Below are positions 45,001 to 53,646 of a DNA stretch of 64,000 bases, one piece after another. Location of the stretch: NCBI GenBank assembly GCA_964458775.1, contig CAYWLQ010000004.1, positions 16,491 through 80,490 on the forward strand. The letters run 5' to 3'. Below the pieces are notes generated by a model that saw only the letters and a list, made by a program, of their open reading frames with translations, was not told the origin of the DNA and did not search any database. A program made the position numbers and the translations under genes. Each line of letters starts with the position of its first letter. Position 1 is the first letter of the stretch. The DNA comes from CAYWLQ01 sp964458775 (GTDB lineage Bacteria; Myxococcota_A; Polyangia; JAAYKL01).

Positions 45001-45219
45001 TCTATTAATCCGGCCACGAGCAATCCTTACGAACTCTGTGATGATAGAAATAACAAAGGCGGCTATGGAGAATGTGCTCCGGGATGTGTACTTGGACCGA
45101 GATGCGGAGACGGAATCCCTCAGCCGGGATATGAAGAATGTGATGAAGGTGAAAAAAACGGAACTTCGCAATCCCTTTGTACCTCTGCTTGCAAGGAAAT
45201 ATTAATCATTCCTATTTGA
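42019..45219 (+). CDS. DUF4215/fibro-slime surface lipoprotein, copy 1
   Basis: A 1066-residue exported protein. The signal peptide ends at TMSC (residues about 33-36), a fair lipobox. An acidic Asp/Ala/Ser-rich linker follows, then eight N-terminal Cys-rich repeats of the type CGDG-x-x-E-x-CDDGN-x-x-GDGC (about 95-470), a PA14-like fibro-slime domain (about 475-760, with FLGDDDVWVFLNN and GKVYEIVVFQAER), and eight further repeats of a shorter type (CDDGVNDG-x-YG-x-C). It is likely a rigid extracellular adhesin-like protein stabilised by disulfides and calcium. AAAGG precedes the ATG. A paralogue begins 137 bases after its end. Confidence 0.9.
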   Translation: MNIKEAKIRLNKNELFLRFLCAVFLLGLAATMSCEGDGPKIGKDGSDADADSDSDIDADADSDIDVDTNNIPGDTDNNGSDTAICVGLEAIGDPRCRMEPSGPACGDAEINQESEECDDGNTLPGDGCNGICRVEPNWVCPKPGEKCTLLIICGNGKIEPGEVCDDGNNIDDDGCNNKCEQSPNYICPRPNEACQRVVVCNDGRIGGDETCEDGNTISGDGCDENCHREDGWICLIPGQKCVPRNVCGDSILSAADGEKCDDGNTRDGDGCAGDCKSIESGYVCPEAGKQCVNTTVCGDGRVSGSETCDDANDDPADGCDNCALQPGYECPFPGAKCLAKCGDGIILLNEECDDGNTQDGDGCTSTCEWEDGFICTGTPPNYVCRETVCGDSKVEGTEACDDGNNNMGDGCTPFCDKEPICNGGACTSTCGDSLLLTSMGEECDDGNARDGDGCSSSCKIEPGFQCVQPPIGDKMTIPLVVRDFPGTHADFENGVTGSVDATLGLVKDTLDADGKPVFAGANSTGHIASAASFAEWFRDASSNTTVVTSLTLYDNGNGGYVNRWGPDGEPFAYYTDAVWCGNGGAGCTECTEDQYDVCLDPCTYWGNGNTSACGVQAVYMEGNPVFFPADGIAGATPLSIAQIPPPYADSWPAEFPDLDVADQPKHNFAFTSEVRYWFQYNSAQTYTLDFLGDDDVWVFLNNKLAVDLGGIHTPVAGNLTIAGLADGTAYGMEDGKVYEIVVFQAERQTTCSSYQLTLSGFNAAETKCGPICGDAVMSPGEQCDNGDAENTGGYGKCQPDCTRGPYCGDGKVQNDIDSVTGEPYEQCDDGVNVSPYSIDMTSGCSPGCIQPPYCGDGIVQGAFGETCDDGVNDGSYGGCSSTCGYAAWCGDGIKQEAFGEECDDGLNDGTYNTCSPGCKAPPRCGDGILQIEWGEQCEIGEANCSDKCNWLGVCGDGSVDDGEECDDGVNDGGYGECAPECKLGPYCGDGAVETSINPATSNPYELCDDRNNKGGYGECAPGCVLGPRCGDGIPQPGYEECDEGEKNGTSQSLCTSACKEILIIPI

Positions 45220-45356
45220 CATCGACTTGATCCTGTTTTTAGTTTAATTGAAATATTCTATTTCATTTGAGAGGCTTCCTAATCTCTGCTACCTTTTATT
45301 AATAGAGGACTTTTTGTTTAGAATTAACTTGTTTATTAGAATGAAGGATTGAAATC

Positions 45357-48300
45357 ATGACAACAATTAGATTCTTAAATGGACTATGCTGTATGAAGGG
45401 GTTTGTTTTAATAATAGTCAGTTTGTTTGTCTTCGTTGCAACAACATCATGTGAAGGCGGCGGACCGGAAATAATTTCGGGCGGTGATGCGGATGCGGAT
45501 TCTGACGCTGACGGGGATACCGACCGCGAAGGTGATTCGGTAACGCCCGGCGATACAAGCGACAAAGAAAACAATACCGACAATAGTGGAGATACGGCTA
45601 TCTGCGCAGGACCGGACGCAATAGGCGACCCAAGATGTCGAATGGAACCTTCCGGACCGGCCTGCGGTGATGGGGAAATTAATCAAGAAAGCGAGACGTG
45701 TGACGACGGCAATACACTTCCTGGTGACGGTTGCAACGGTATTTGTAGAGTTGAACCCAACTGGCAATGTCCGGTACCGGGAGAAAAATGTATTTTGTTG
45801 ATTGTTTGCGGCAACGGAAAGATTGAACCCGGCGAAGTATGTGATGACGGTAACACTATTGATGACGACGGATGCAACAGCACTTGTACTATTCAGAGCG
45901 CTAATTTTATATGTCCTACTCCCGGTGAGAAATGCCAACGTGTTGAGTTTTGCGGAAACGGAAGAATAGGCGGAGATGAAACCTGTGAAGACGGAAATAC
46001 TGTTTCAGGAGACGGGTGCGATGAGAATTGTAAAAGGGAAGAAGGCTGGCTTTGTCTTATACCCGGTGAAAAATGTGTAAAAAAGAACGTTTGCGGTGAC
46101 GGTCGGTTAGCTGTTGCCGATGGTGAGATATGTGACGACGGAAATACCGTTAACGGTGACGGATGCTCAGCAGATTGTAAATCCATTGAACCCGGTTATG
46201 TATGTCCTGATCCCGGTCGGCAGTGTATAAATACAACTCTTTGCGGTGACGGTCGTGTTTCAGGAAATGAAACATGTGACGATGCTAACAATGATCCCAG
46301 TGACGGATGCGATAATTGCAAAATTCAAACAGGCTATGAGTGTCCTTTCCCCGGAGCGAAATGCATACCCAAATGCGGAGACGGTTTAACAATTCTCAAC
46401 GAAGAATGTGATGACAAAAATACTGACAACGGCGACGGTTGTACAAGCACCTGTGAGTGGGAAGACGGTTTTGTCTGCTCGGGAACACCTCCCGATTATG
46501 TATGTAGAGCCACAAAATGCGGTGACGGAAAAGCCGAAGGAACAGAGGCATGTGATGACGGCAACAATATTCCCGGCGACGGTTGTTCTCCGACTTGTCG
46601 TTGGGAACCTGCATGTTCAGGCGGACAATGCAGCTCTCCATGCGGTGACGGTTTGGTTGTCAACGAGGAATGCGACGATGGTAATACTAATGATGGAGAC
46701 GGTTGTTCGTCAGGTTGCAAGATAGAAGACGGTTTTGTTTGTAAACAAGCGCCCATGGGAGATTCTATGATGGTTCCGGTGGTATATAGGGATTTTACTA
46801 CTTCCCATCCGGACTTTGAACCTAGTGCTACCGGTCTCAGTGCAGCTGCTACAGGTTTGGTTCAAGATAGATTAGATGCAGACGGCAAACCTGTTTTTGC
46901 GGGAGTGCCGGGAGGAGCAGGACTTGTTACAAGCGCATCCTCTTTTTCTCAGTGGTATAGGGATGTGACCGGAGTAAATGCAACTATTGTAGATACAATG
47001 ACCCTATATGCAAATGGGAGCGGGGGTTTTGTTAATAGATGGGGTACTGACGGAGAACAATGGGCATCCTATAAAGAAGTTTGGTGTGCGCCGGACAATC
47101 CGGACGAAATCACCGATCCTTGTGTATATATATATAACGCTGATGATTGTGACGAGCTTCGGGATCAATTGGTAGATTGTGTAGTTCACGGAGGTGCACA
47201 ATGGGGAGTTTATATTGATCAGGCTTATGACGGCAATCCGACCTTTTTTCCATTAGACAATCACCCGGATGCCATAACGCCTCTATCCGAGTACTCTTAT
47301 GCTCAAATACCTCCGGCATATGACACAAGTGAGAGCTGGCCGTCGGACGAAGGCAGCCATAATTTTCATTTTACCAGTGAAGTTCGCTATTGGTTTAAAT
47401 ATGAAGCAGATCAGGTTTTCACTTTGGACTTTACAGGGGATGATGACGTATGGGTTTTTGTAAACAATCGTTTGGCTGTTGATCTGGGAGGCATTCACAC
47501 TCCGGTAGACGGCAGCTTGAGGCTTGCTTCTGCTGCCGACGGTGCAAAATACGATATGGAAGACGGAAAGGTATATGAGATAGTAGTCTTTCAGGCTGAA
47601 CGTCAGATAACTTCATCCACCTACAAACTTACGCTCAGCGGATTTAATTCTTCTGAAAGCAAGTGCGGACCTGTTTGCGGAGACGCTATTTTGTCGCCGG
47701 GAGAACAATGTGACAACGGCAAAGAACAAAATGTCGGAGGATACGGCAAATGCGACCCCGAATGTACTAGAGGACCGTATTGCGGTGACGGTATTGTTGA
47801 AACAACTATTAATCCGGACAATGAGATGCCCTATGAGCAGTGTGATGACGGTGTAAATATAAGTCCATACGGAATGAAACAAACCGACGGATGTTCTCCA
47901 GGATGTGTTTTACCGCCGTATTGCGGCGATTCAATAGTTCAAGGTGCTTTTGGAGAGACTTGTGACGACGGCATCAACGACGGAAGCTACGGCGGTTGTA
48001 CTTCCCAGTGCGGTTTGGCACCATGGTGCGGTGATGGAAATAAACAAGAAGAATTCGATGAAGAATGCGATGACGGTCTAAATGACGGAACCTATAATAC
48101 CTGTTCTCCCGGATGCAAGCTTCCTCCTCGCTGCGGTGACGGCATACTTCAAATAGAATGGGGAGAACAGTGCGACAGTACAGATGATTGCGGACCCAAC
48201 TGCAAATTTTTAGGAATATGCGGTGACGGTGTTGTGGATGATGACGAGCAATGCGATGACGGAATGAATATCGGCGGCTATGGAGAATGTGCACCGGGTT

Positions 48301-48560
48301 GTGTAATAGGACCTCATTGCGGTGACGGAGCAGTTGAAACATCTATTAACCCAGCTACAAATAATCCCTACGAGCTTTGTGATGACGGAAACAACAAGGG
48401 CGGCTATGGAGAGTGCGCACCGGGATGTGTTTTGGGACCGCGTTGCGGCGACGGAATAGTTCAGCCTCAATATGAAGAATGCGATGAAGGCGAAGCAAAC
48501 GGGACTAACCAGGTTTTATGTACAGCTGCATGTAAGAATATTGTCATCGTTCCCGTCTGA
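45357..48560 (+). CDS. DUF4215/fibro-slime surface lipoprotein, copy 2
   Basis: A 1067-residue tandem paralogue of the preceding protein, with the same plan: signal peptide and Cys (TTSC), acidic linker, eight Cys-rich DUF4215 repeats, a fibro-slime domain (FTGDDDVWVFVNN, GKVYEIVVFQAER) and eight C-terminal repeats. It differs mainly in the linker and in the fibro-slime insertion around NPDEITDPCVYIYNADD. Both end with about the same Cys-rich repeat and a short hydrophobic tail (IVIVPV here). AGGA lies eight bases upstream. The pair probably arose by local duplication and may form a heteromeric surface fibre. Confidence 0.9.
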   Translation: MTTIRFLNGLCCMKGFVLIIVSLFVFVATTSCEGGGPEIISGGDADADSDADGDTDREGDSVTPGDTSDKENNTDNSGDTAICAGPDAIGDPRCRMEPSGPACGDGEINQESETCDDGNTLPGDGCNGICRVEPNWQCPVPGEKCILLIVCGNGKIEPGEVCDDGNTIDDDGCNSTCTIQSANFICPTPGEKCQRVEFCGNGRIGGDETCEDGNTVSGDGCDENCKREEGWLCLIPGEKCVKKNVCGDGRLAVADGEICDDGNTVNGDGCSADCKSIEPGYVCPDPGRQCINTTLCGDGRVSGNETCDDANNDPSDGCDNCKIQTGYECPFPGAKCIPKCGDGLTILNEECDDKNTDNGDGCTSTCEWEDGFVCSGTPPDYVCRATKCGDGKAEGTEACDDGNNIPGDGCSPTCRWEPACSGGQCSSPCGDGLVVNEECDDGNTNDGDGCSSGCKIEDGFVCKQAPMGDSMMVPVVYRDFTTSHPDFEPSATGLSAAATGLVQDRLDADGKPVFAGVPGGAGLVTSASSFSQWYRDVTGVNATIVDTMTLYANGSGGFVNRWGTDGEQWASYKEVWCAPDNPDEITDPCVYIYNADDCDELRDQLVDCVVHGGAQWGVYIDQAYDGNPTFFPLDNHPDAITPLSEYSYAQIPPAYDTSESWPSDEGSHNFHFTSEVRYWFKYEADQVFTLDFTGDDDVWVFVNNRLAVDLGGIHTPVDGSLRLASAADGAKYDMEDGKVYEIVVFQAERQITSSTYKLTLSGFNSSESKCGPVCGDAILSPGEQCDNGKEQNVGGYGKCDPECTRGPYCGDGIVETTINPDNEMPYEQCDDGVNISPYGMKQTDGCSPGCVLPPYCGDSIVQGAFGETCDDGINDGSYGGCTSQCGLAPWCGDGNKQEEFDEECDDGLNDGTYNTCSPGCKLPPRCGDGILQIEWGEQCDSTDDCGPNCKFLGICGDGVVDDDEQCDDGMNIGGYGECAPGCVIGPHCGDGAVETSINPATNNPYELCDDGNNKGGYGECAPGCVLGPRCGDGIVQPQYEECDEGEANGTNQVLCTAACKNIVIVPV

Positions 48561-48608
48561 TAAACAGTTTCCCTATTAAAAGTCTTTTTCAGAACAAATA
48601 AGAATGAG

Positions 48609-48646
48609 GCCGATGGGTTAATCCCATAGTAAGACTTAATCTCGGC
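48609..48646 (+). promoter_or_regulatory. Nested stem-loop element upstream of AAA ATPase gene
   Basis: An outer stem GCCGA/TCGGC (48609-48613 and 48642-48646) encloses an inner ATGGG-TTAAT-CCCAT hairpin (48613-48627). It lies about 200 bases before the AAA ATPase start in a 289-base gap. It could be a structured RNA leader or an mRNA-end structure of the upstream gene. It matches no riboswitch I know. Confidence 0.3.
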
Positions 48647-48849
48647 GTGCGTTTAGGGAATGGGACAAATTCATGTTTTACATCGATTTGCCTAATTTGC
48701 TGCGTTTTGAGATGGATACTAATTGGGTCTGTAACAGTTTTTGCGTTAATGCACGTTTATAAATATTAGCCTGTTAATATAAGACTCTCATGCTTGATAA
48801 AACCTCTGAAAGATATAATCTCTATTATTCAAGGAACGAGGAGATGCTT

Positions 48850-50592
48850 ATGAATAAACAAGCTGAATTGTCAAATACACTAAAAGGACCGAAATGGATG
48901 GAGTCTTTTGCCGAAACCTGGACTGACGGTCGCAAACGCATGTTCATTATGCACGGCAATGTATTTGATTTGGTTGAGTGTAAAAAAGTCGGTAATACAG
49001 AATATCTAACACTTCCAGAATTTATGGCGACGCGTGTTTTTGGCACTTTTGATTCAGTATTGTACTACGACCAGGTAAGAGGACCTCGAGTCATTGCACA
49101 ATCAAAAACGAGACTTGAAAAAATAAATAGACATATAGACCGATTTATCGGTCCATCCGAAAAGCTTCGCGATCTTAAACAATTGGGGTCTGTTTTTGAA
49201 ATGTTAGACCGTTATTTGGAGCTGGCTTTGTTGCATGACAACGATAAACCTTCCATAGCTTTGATTTTTGATTATGCACAATTTATGGCACCGGCATCCG
49301 GAGTATCACAAACTTCCAAAGAAACAGGAGCTGTCTTGGCTACCCTCCTAAACTGGGCCAGAAGTCCTTATTTTAAAAATGTTTCATTTGCCTTTTGTCT
49401 TATTTCAGAAAAACTAAGCGATCTTCATGATTCTCTTACGCGCTCAGTTCATACAGCCAGAATAGAAATTCCGTTTCCCGAAAAGGAGGATAGAATAGCT
49501 TTTATAACTCATACCATAGCAAATGTGGATTTTGCTGCTTTCTCAGAAATTGACGAATCATCTTTGGCGGGCCTCAGTGCAGGAATGACTTTGGTCCACT
49601 TACAGGGGTTGTTGCAAAGAGCTTTTTCAGGCAAACGTAAAATTACACTTAAAGACCTCAAAAAATATAAAAAAGAAATGATAGAAGGTGAATGCCAGGG
49701 ATTAATAGAATTTATCGAACCCTCTTGTACCTTGGATTTGGTTGTAGGCCAGAACGAAGCAAAAATACGTTTGCAAGAGGACGCAGAGCTTATGGCATGC
49801 GGTCGACTTGATGCCGTACCTATGGGATATCTATTTTGCGGCCCGGTGGGAACAGGCAAAACCTTCTTGGCAGAATGCTATGCCGGATCTGTAGGTATTC
49901 CGTGTATAAAGCTGTTAAATTTTCGCTCAAAATATGTGGGAGAGACCGAAGGTAATCTGGAAAAAGTGTTAAAAGTGTTGAGAGTTATGGGTCCGGTGGC
50001 CGTTGTTATAGATGAAGCTGATGCAATGTTGGGAGACCGCAAAGGCGGCTCTGATAGCGGAACCTCAAGTCGCGTTTTCGGTTTGTTTGCAAGCCAAATG
50101 GGCAATACTGCATACAGAGGAAAGATTGTTTGGTTTTTGCTGACCTGCCGCCCTGATCTTTTGCCGATTGATCTAAAAAGACAAGGTAGATGTGAAGTGC
50201 ACATTCCGCTCTTTTATCCTGAAACCGAAGCCGATATTCAGGAAATGTTTGTGGTAATGGGAAAGAAAAACAAAATTGTGATCGACCTTGACGAAATTCC
50301 AAAGATTCCCTCAAAAGTATCTCTATCGGGTGCTGATATTGAGGGAATAGTAATGAGAGCAAAACGTGCCTCTTTGCTACAAAAGGCCGAAGATGTTACA
50401 AAAGAGCATTTGGAAGCTGCTATCAGAGACTTTGTTCCTTCTGCCGAAACAGCTGAAAAAGATTTGCAGATTGCAGCAGCAATTATTGAATCTACTAGTA
50501 TAAAATTTCTTCCCGATAGTGTTTTATCTGATCCAAACTGGAGAGATGTCGCTCATGAAAAATATAGGATACTAAAACCGACATTGACTTAG
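48850..50592 (+). CDS. AAA-family ATPase with degenerate N-terminal ATPase domain
   Basis: A 580-residue cytoplasmic protein. The C-terminal half is an AAA+ module with Walker A GPVGTGKT (331-338), Walker B VVIDEAD (385-391) and a second region of homology with LLPIDLKRQGRCEVHI. The N-terminal half (about 10-260) has a strand pattern of a P-loop domain (SIALIFDYAQFM) but no Walker A, so it appears inactive. It is similar in layout to Cdc48/FtsH-type ATPases without a protease. I start it at the ATG at 48850, six bases after GAGGAG; an ATG at 48790 adds 20 residues without a site. The partner or substrate is unknown. Confidence 0.85.
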   Translation: MNKQAELSNTLKGPKWMESFAETWTDGRKRMFIMHGNVFDLVECKKVGNTEYLTLPEFMATRVFGTFDSVLYYDQVRGPRVIAQSKTRLEKINRHIDRFIGPSEKLRDLKQLGSVFEMLDRYLELALLHDNDKPSIALIFDYAQFMAPASGVSQTSKETGAVLATLLNWARSPYFKNVSFAFCLISEKLSDLHDSLTRSVHTARIEIPFPEKEDRIAFITHTIANVDFAAFSEIDESSLAGLSAGMTLVHLQGLLQRAFSGKRKITLKDLKKYKKEMIEGECQGLIEFIEPSCTLDLVVGQNEAKIRLQEDAELMACGRLDAVPMGYLFCGPVGTGKTFLAECYAGSVGIPCIKLLNFRSKYVGETEGNLEKVLKVLRVMGPVAVVIDEADAMLGDRKGGSDSGTSSRVFGLFASQMGNTAYRGKIVWFLLTCRPDLLPIDLKRQGRCEVHIPLFYPETEADIQEMFVVMGKKNKIVIDLDEIPKIPSKVSLSGADIEGIVMRAKRASLLQKAEDVTKEHLEAAIRDFVPSAETAEKDLQIAAAIIESTSIKFLPDSVLSDPNWRDVAHEKYRILKPTLT

Positions 50593-50685
50593 GAATAAAA
50601 TCTGCCAAAAAATATTGCCGAAAACTTGATTTTCACTGTTTCTGCATACACTATCCTACATGTAAGGTATGTAGGAGCGACAACA

Positions 50686-51330
50686 ATGGAAGACCTAAGC
50701 AGATACACTAAAAAGAAAAGCATCGAAATTGAAACAAAGTACATATCTTTTCTGGCAACAGTTTTCATAGCGCTGATCGGATTGGTCTTTGCTCTTGGGG
50801 TTCTAATAGGAAGCAAAAGCCAAAAGGTCGACACAAAATCTAAGTATGATGCTCTTGAAACGTTGGATAAGAGTTCAGGTGAACCTCCCATATCTTCTGT
50901 TGAAACCTCAAAATTCTCATTTCATGATACACTAAAAAGACCGCCGCCTTCTGTTCCGACTCCGGCATCTCTGTTGCTTTCCAATGAAGAGAATGAAAAT
51001 GACTCTCAAAATACAATTACTGCAACAAACTTTAGACCGCGAGCTGAAGAGCCGCCTATTGTAGAAAATCTAGGTGCTGACGAACCCGGTTTTTATTCTT
51101 TGCAAGTAGGATCGTTTCAAGAAAAATCAGATGCCGACGAAATGATAAGAAAGCTTGGTAAAGCCGGCTACAACGCTTTTATGGTAAGCGTAACTATGCC
51201 GAACAGAGGAGGAGTCTGGTATCGAGTAAGAGTCGGTCCCTATAAGGATCGCCAGGAAATTTGGAACAAGAAAAAAGAATTCGAAGAAAAAGAACGAATA
51301 CCTGCCTTTATTGTTAAACGCAAAGTCTGA
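50686..51330 (+). CDS. SPOR-domain membrane protein
   Basis: A 214-residue single-pass inner-membrane protein. Residues 1-20 are cytoplasmic, a hydrophobic helix spans about 21-45 (FLATVFIALIGLVFALGVLI), a Pro/Ser-rich periplasmic linker follows, and a C-terminal SPOR domain (about 140-214) shows FYSLQVGSFQEKSDADEMI and WYRVRVGPYKDR. SPOR domains bind denuded peptidoglycan glycans at division septa. The ATG at 50686 is preceded by GGAG at eight bases; an earlier frame start gives no ribosome site. It lies 93 bases after the AAA ATPase gene and may be in its transcript. Confidence 0.88.
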   Translation: MEDLSRYTKKKSIEIETKYISFLATVFIALIGLVFALGVLIGSKSQKVDTKSKYDALETLDKSSGEPPISSVETSKFSFHDTLKRPPPSVPTPASLLLSNEENENDSQNTITATNFRPRAEEPPIVENLGADEPGFYSLQVGSFQEKSDADEMIRKLGKAGYNAFMVSVTMPNRGGVWYRVRVGPYKDRQEIWNKKKEFEEKERIPAFIVKRKV

Positions 51331-51353
51331 GCAAATTCAATTTTACTGAATAT

Positions 51354-52364
51354 CTATAAAGGTTTAACGGGAATACAAAGTTCAGCCACGCATTTTTTTT
51401 CCGGATGTTTATTGCAATCGTTTAAGTATATTTCAAAAGATAATCTGTCATCAAATTGATATCCGCTTTCCGGCAGCCATCCTCCAATCAACATGTCCCA
51501 TGCATCCGAATATTGGTTTTGCAAAAGCTCAAATCGGGCGACAGCAAACTTTCCGCCGGGAATTACCATCGTTCCGATATCTGCATCAACCTTGGTTCCC
51601 TCGGGAACAGAAATGCAAGCATCTGTTCGAAGCTTATCTTCTTCACAAATCGAGGGGTCATCATGATACACAGACATAACCTCAGTATTCGGCCCGATTA
51701 GCCCTCTTGAGCCTGCATAGGAATAAAGTTTTTTGAATAGTTCTTCAAATACTTGAGAGAGTCCGGCATAGGGACCGACATGTCGTACATAAATCACATT
51801 TTTGGGGTTCAAGTCCTTTACAGTTACGGTTGCGGTTAGTTTGTTTTTCAGCATTGTCTCATTCATTTCAATCCTCCATGTAGGTATCGAAGTTGTCATG
51901 AGACCGTTATGCAAAATTGAGATGCCTTCGGCTTTCCCCATGTTGCGATATGCTTGACCGATTTTGCGTTCTACTTTGCATTTATTGCGTTCATCCTCAG
52001 GCATATTCTGCCATTCAATAGCAGTAACGCCGAATATCTCCTTAAAAGTTCGAGCAAAAACCGAAGGGCTCGAAAATCCGCAATCAAGAGCAATCTCGGT
52101 TACAGTTTTTCCGGGATTGACAAGAAGCTGACTTGCCGCCCTCTCCGTTCTAAGTCTTCGTACAAAAATATTTAAAGTTTCTCCAGTCGTAGCGGCAAAA
52201 ATACGATGAAAATGAAATGAAGAAAAACATGCAACCTTAGCAAGTACCTCCAGTGACAAGTCTTCATCAATATGTCTCTCTATATAATCCATTACTCTAT
52301 TAATTCGTGCGACATACTCAGCTCGCTGTTGCTTGTTTTTTTGATTTAGATAATTCGAATCCAC
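51354..52364 (-). CDS. AraC-family regulator with GyrI-like effector domain
   Basis: A 336-residue regulator. The N-terminal AraC DNA-binding domain (about 15-120) has two helix-turn-helix units, with LEVLAKVACFSSFHFHRIF and VTEIALDCGFSSPSVFARTFKEIFG. The C-terminal half (about 170-336) is a GyrI-like/SRPBCC small-molecule domain, as in Rob and SoxS-related multidrug regulators such as TipA/BmrR types, with VIYVRHVGPYAGL and GGWLPESGYQFDDRLSFEIY. It probably senses a hydrophobic ligand and regulates a resistance or transport gene not found here. The GTG start has GAGG six bases upstream. It is convergent with the SPOR gene. Confidence 0.92.
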   Translation of the reverse strand: MDSNYLNQKNKQQRAEYVARINRVMDYIERHIDEDLSLEVLAKVACFSSFHFHRIFAATTGETLNIFVRRLRTERAASQLLVNPGKTVTEIALDCGFSSPSVFARTFKEIFGVTAIEWQNMPEDERNKCKVERKIGQAYRNMGKAEGISILHNGLMTTSIPTWRIEMNETMLKNKLTATVTVKDLNPKNVIYVRHVGPYAGLSQVFEELFKKLYSYAGSRGLIGPNTEVMSVYHDDPSICEEDKLRTDACISVPEGTKVDADIGTMVIPGGKFAVARFELLQNQYSDAWDMLIGGWLPESGYQFDDRLSFEIYLNDCNKHPEKKCVAELCIPVKPL

Positions 52365-52405
52365 AAATCACCTCAAATTCCAGCAATTTTTAATTAAACA
52401 GACTA

Positions 52406-52867
52406 TTATAGATTCGGCTCGAAGGTTCTTAGCGCTGCAGAAATCTCAGCTTCAACTTTTTGATATCTATCAAAAGGTCCTGCAGCTTCCACTATTACTA
52501 TGACATCATTTACAACAAAGATCGTTTGCGAAAATGTCCAATCCTCAGTTCCGTAAGGCAGTACAAAAGTAACGGTACAACCGTCTTGTCGGTTTTTTGT
52601 TTTAAAGCATTCCTTTGTCTTTTTTAGATAGCCTCGCTCAATAAGATGCTTTTCCATAGCATCTGTCCAAAATTGCAAACTTCCCTTCGGATAATTATCG
52701 GTTTGTCTGGCTTTCAGCATTACTCCGTCAGCTGTAATCATTTTAAAATCTCTACTCTTTTCATATTTTTTAAATGACTGAGGTGTTTCCATGGTATACG
52801 GAGGCTTGCATGAGACAACAGACAAAACTATGATTGAAAGTGTTAACGTTAATACTTTTTTATACAT
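52406..52867 (-). CDS. Small lipoprotein, DUF4349-linked
   Basis: A 153-residue lipoprotein with lipobox VVSC (Cys20) and no named family. The mature domain (about 40-150) contains FWTDAMEKHLIERGYL, GCTVTFVLPYG, and ends in a helix with KVEAEISAALRTFE. It resembles the C-terminal 130 residues of the 428-residue lipoprotein at the start of this operon (FWSNAIDFEM, PSIIEMLKSVE). GGAGGGA precedes the ATG at eight bases. It follows the middle gene by two bases, so it is the third gene of a tight three-gene operon. An envelope role is likely. Confidence 0.75.
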   Translation of the reverse strand: MYKKVLTLTLSIIVLSVVSCKPPYTMETPQSFKKYEKSRDFKMITADGVMLKARQTDNYPKGSLQFWTDAMEKHLIERGYLKKTKECFKTKNRQDGCTVTFVLPYGTEDWTFSQTIFVVNDVIVIVEAAGPFDRYQKVEAEISAALRTFEPNL

Positions 52868-52869
52868 AA

Positions 52870-53646
52870 CTAGAATCCCTCCACAAAACTTCCGAGGTCA
52901 ATTGAGTTGAGCCATTCAAATGTTGAACGAATATAAACAATTCGATCTCTTTCACGAAAATCAAACGAAATCTCTGCTACCGCAAAAGATGAACGGTCAG
53001 TTAATACTCTAAGATTTCCTTTAAATCGTTCTATTTCGAGTACAAGATCTGTCATCGTTCTTTCAATATCAATTGTTGATGCAACATCAGCGTCATCCAA
53101 AAATTTACGTGTTCGCTCTAAAATATCCTCCCTAGATTTTATTCGCCCCTTTAGTTCTGCTATTCTCAAAGTCAAATCCTCACTACTAAGATTTTTTTCT
53201 AATAGTATTCCAAAGTCTGCAATTTGATCTGCAAAAGAGGAAAGCTGTTCCGGCGGTAACTTAACTTTAATGGAGCCTTTAGCAAAATGAACCAGAAAGC
53301 CTCCAAAGCTCTTTGCTGATTGTTCTATTTGTGTTCTTGCTTCGTCAGGACTAAGAACTTTCATCGTTGCCCGCCAAACCATTGCTTTTTGTCCAAAATG
53401 TAGAGAAGAATTTTTATTTTCAGTGTTAACGTTAAGAGAATCGGTTTCCACCGACGATTTAGCTGCTTTACCGGGCACATCAGATGTAACAGAAGCATCG
53501 CTACTTGATATTGCATCAGTTTTTTGTGACTTGTCAGATGTTAACTCTTTGGATATTTCAGGTTTAATACTTTCCGCAGAAAACGATTCGGTTGTATTTA
53601 TCGATATATAAGTAAAAATAGTTGCTAAAAAAATTAACGCTTTCAT
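52870..53646 (-). CDS. Exported DUF4349-like protein
   Basis: A 258-residue exported protein. The signal peptide covers about residues 1-24, followed by a Ser/Asp-rich linker and a DUF4349-type domain (about 85-240): MVWRATMKVLSPDEARTQIEQS, then strand FLVHFAKGSIKVKLPPEQL, a long helix pair LRIAELKGRIKSREDILERTR, and a beta-hairpin. The family is found in Gram-negative envelopes and typically has a membrane anchor, which is not present here. Its start shares a base with the stop of the upstream gene. A long coiled coil is visible. Function is unknown. Confidence 0.72.
   Translation of the reverse strand: MKALIFLATIFTYISINTTESFSAESIKPEISKELTSDKSQKTDAISSSDASVTSDVPGKAAKSSVETDSLNVNTENKNSSLHFGQKAMVWRATMKVLSPDEARTQIEQSAKSFGGFLVHFAKGSIKVKLPPEQLSSFADQIADFGILLEKNLSSEDLTLRIAELKGRIKSREDILERTRKFLDDADVASTIDIERTMTDLVLEIERFKGNLRVLTDRSSFAVAEISFDFRERDRIVYIRSTFEWLNSIDLGSFVEGF

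Noticed and set aside
42154..48470. Many open frames of 65-180 codons on the minus strand and in other frames within the two fibro-slime genes
   Set aside because: They follow the Cys/Asp/Gly codon repeats of the sense genes, carry no ribosome sites and have low-complexity translations.
48561..48849. Known riboswitch (c-di-GMP, cobalamin, SAM) in the leader of the AAA gene
   Set aside because: None of the signature sequences could be matched; only simple nested stems are visible.
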